Shown: positions 61,870-64,000 of the stretch, piece by piece | How positions within the stretch are numbered: the stretch's first letter is position 1 | Layout: each line of letters begins with the position of its first letter | Origin: Celoporthe dispersa | Lineage: Eukaryota > Ascomycota > Sordariomycetes > Diaporthales > Cryphonectriaceae | DNA length: 64,000 nt | Reading direction: 5' to 3' | Assembly: GCA_016584495.1 (NCBI GenBank) | Contig: WAID01000005.1 | Location: 1,748,501 to 1,812,500, forward strand | Position numbers and translations under genes: made by a program | The notes under the pieces: generated by a model | Told to the model about the DNA's origin: nothing | Databases searched by the model: none | Seen by the model: only the letters and a program-made list of their open reading frames with translations

Positions 61870-63914
61870 CTAGGCAATACTGAATTCTGAAATCTCGCCC
61901 ATTTCGCTCTTCGTCTCGGATCCGACCTTGTAAGCCACCCTCCACCTGAGCTTGACGGACTCGACCTTCTTGCCCTTGTCACCAGTGTGCCACACCTCGA
62001 TGGACTGGGTTATCCCGCGGCTCTGTTTCGGCTCTAGCGAGCGCCCCGTCTGAGGCTTGAGCTGGGATTCGTAGCCCTATATTGAATGTTAGAAACCACG
62101 ACAGGCTCGGGTATACCAGGAGAATGAGGGGATGATATACCTTTGTCACGGCCAACTGAAAATGAACCTCGCTTATCGGCTGTGCAGTGCTGTTGCTAAA
62201 AGCAAACAACAGGTTGATGCTGTTTGATGTGCCAGTCGTTCGGTTGGCAAGAAGATCGATCTTCAGGTTGGAGTTGCTCACGATCACCTTGTGCTCTTTC
62301 GGCATAGACGTCGTCTCTGCGGGGAGTGCCGATGAGAAGTTCCACTCATCATCGTCCTGGGCCTGCGTTGCGGCCGGCTGGGGAGCAGGCTTGGGCGCGG
62401 CGAGTGCGGCGAATGGGTCGACCGCTGGCGCAGCTGGGGTACTGAATGCCGACTGCTGATAGCTGGGTGGCTGTGGGGTGTTGTTCTTCGAGGTGGATGG
62501 CCCCGAGTTGAAGGCGGAGAAAGCCGAGAAGGGAGGCGGAGTAGAGGATGGAAGGGAGCCTTTGGCGCTGTTGTCCTGAGTCATAGAAGAGAGCAACGCT
62601 GGACCAGGAATATTGGTATTGTTCCCAAACCCGAGGGAGATGCCACCGGTTTGGCCAAAGTTGCTGGCGCCTTCCGATTCCCCCGATTGACAGACCGAGT
62701 AGATCATCCTCGAGACCACCCGGTTGAGCCTGACGTGCTGTGCTCGCGCCAGCATGTGCGCTACCCGAGCCGTTCGCCCCGGCGTCGCCGTCGAAGTCGA
62801 TGAGGTTGAGCTCCTGGGCAGCGCTCTTGACTGCCGCCGAGGAGGCCACATGCTCGCCCTTGGCAATCTTGGAGGCCCCTTCCAGGTCACCCTTCTTCAT
62901 CAGCTTGTACCTCTCAACGGTCCGGTGTATGCTGTCGTTGATCTCGAACAGTCTCGCCACGGCCTCATGGTCGTCGGACTCCTCCTCACACATCTTCTGG
63001 ATCTTCGGCTGGGCATTCTGCAGCGAGGAAGCGAGCTCCTCGAAGACGTCACCATCTGTCATGCTGTCTCCTGGCTTGAACTCGGCAAGCCTCTCCTCAA
63101 GAAGCTTTGCCTTGGCCTGAATCTTGGAGACCTCCTCGGCGGCCTTGGCGCGGTAGTCAACCTTTGATCTTGTATCATAGCCAGCCATGATCTTCATGAG
63201 ACGGTTCGCCTCCTGCAGGTCTTCTGGTGCGCCGCGCCGGATCAGCTCCTGCAGCTTGGCCGACTGGGCCTCGCGCTCTTCCTCCTCCATCTCCTCGGCG
63301 GATTTGAGGTTCTGTTCAAGGTCAGCTAAGAGGGTCCTGGGGGCAGAGGAGCTATACGCAGACTCACATCGCTGGGGTTCAGGACAGCCGCATCATCTTT
63401 CCTGACCTCCGGGAACGTGTACCCCTTGTAGCTCAACAGCCTGTGCATGTCCCGGATAAACCCAAGATCCTCCTTGTACCTGCTCGTCTCGCAAATGGTA
63501 CTGCGCCATTCTTCTATAGCCTCGAGGATCTTCATCTGCACCCTGCTATACCTGATGGGCGGCCGCTCGGGAAAGCGGCGGACCAGCTCATTGAGGAAAC
63601 TCCTTGGTGCTGATCTGTAGCTGGAAGGGGTATCCGCAGTTCTTGACGCATATGTCAAGCAGGTTGAGAGCGAGCAGGGAGACATTCGGGTTGCGGTGGT
63701 TGATGTAGTTGACGATGGCCACGGCGGCCTCGCGAGGCGCAGAGCCCTTCTTGGAGTTGATGAGGTCGGCGATCTCGAGGTTCAGAGCAAGGTTGGGCTC
63801 GTAGTTCTCCGGACTGCAGGCTGCCTGAATGAAGCGCTGGAGCTGGGAGGGAGCGTGGCCACCCCATCCTCCCCACGGGTCCCTGGCGGCCGCCCTTGCG
63901 CTGGCCGCCTCCAT
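61870..63914 (-). CDS. GGA: GGA clathrin adaptor (VHS-GAT-GAE), two frame breaks
   Basis: Exons 63368-63914, 62141-63311 and 61870-62076, giving 640 aa after two single-base corrections. VHS: SQLQRFIQAACSPENYEPNLALNLEIADLINSKKG, CVKNCGYPFQLQISTKEF|LNELVRRFPERPP. GAT: SAEEMEEEEREAQSAKLQELIRRG to VERYKLMKKGDLEGAS, with KAKLLEERL. A hinge with DDEWNF, which resembles the internal ear ligand of GGAs, follows. GAE ear: MPKEHKVIVSNSNLKIDLLANR to GEISEFSIA. Breaks are at A3 (63597-63599; two restore KEFLNEL) and at C5 (62680-62684; four restore LSIGESEGASNF). Known role: Arf-dependent sorting at the trans-Golgi toward endosomes. Start taken at the first ATG in frame with VHS; a further 5' exon beyond the window end cannot be excluded. 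Confidence 0.93.
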
Positions 63915-64000
63915 CGTGAGGGTCGCGGTAGGCAGGCGGGTAGAGACCGGTGATCTGGCTTTTCTTGAACACGGTCAAGACCTGGTCTTGCGCTTTCTGG

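Noticed and set aside
10370..63914. Programmed ribosomal frameshifting as the cause of the frame breaks
   Set aside because: The sites have no shared slippery sequence, fall in genes not known to use recoding, and are in simple homopolymers where length error is the simpler cause.
1..64000. Biosynthetic cluster, CRISPR array or prophage
   Set aside because: No spaced direct-repeat array, no clustered tailoring enzymes and no phage genes are present; the gene set is ordinary eukaryotic housekeeping.

Overview
The window is nuclear DNA of a filamentous ascomycete (Pezizomycotina, most like a Sordariomycete). Evidence: short GT..AG introns (about 55-150 nt, often with CTAAC/CTGAC branch sites), a fungal Grainyhead-like factor, a SesB-type lipase/NTPase protein, and typical fungal housekeeping genes (MAM33, TMA16, PML1, VPS74, RRP14). 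No prokaryotic, organellar, rRNA, tRNA or CRISPR feature was recognised.

Layout. 1-5409 (+) is the 3' part of a large Ser/Thr-rich GPI-anchored mucin-like wall protein; its 5' part is a run of at least eleven small exons, all bounded by phase-2 introns. 5410-10369 is gene-free. 10370-13745 (-) is a Grainyhead/CP2 transcription factor. 13746-26612 is a very large gene-free interval with simple repeats and one perfect hairpin. 26613-28323 (+) is a short (Osh4/Kes1-type) oxysterol-binding protein. 29198-31752 (-) is eIF2A. 35535-37465 (+) is a fucose-permease-like MFS transporter. 38371-39336 (-) is MAM33/p32. 40022-40342 (-) is a small Cys-rich protein with an SSRAG tail. 41580-42310 (-) is TMA16 and, divergent from it, 43398-45873 (+) is EXO1. 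46963-48810 (+) is SURF6/Rrp14. 49883-51266 (-) is VPS74/GOLPH3. 53184-57914 (-) is an NLR-like protein: SesB-type alpha/beta hydrolase, NTPase, helical region and disordered tail. 60195-61236 (-) is the FHA spliceosomal protein PML1/SNIP1. 61870-63914 (-) is a GGA clathrin adaptor (VHS-GAT-GAE).

The genes do not form one pathway. They are a normal syntenic mixture: ribosome biogenesis and translation (Rrp14, Tma16, eIF2A), Golgi and lipid traffic (Osh, Vps74, GGA), DNA repair (EXO1), splicing (PML1), wall and morphogenesis (GPI mucin, Grainyhead-like) and possible self/non-self immunity (the NLR-like gene).

A recurring oddity is that six conserved genes (grhl, EXO1, the MFS gene, the NLR-like gene, PML1, GGA) are each open except for one to three single-base frame breaks, nearly all in homopolymer runs. 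In five of them, removing single bases restores both the family sequence and a whole-codon length. This is most simply homopolymer error in the assembly; pseudogenisation is less likely because the flanking protein sequence is well kept.
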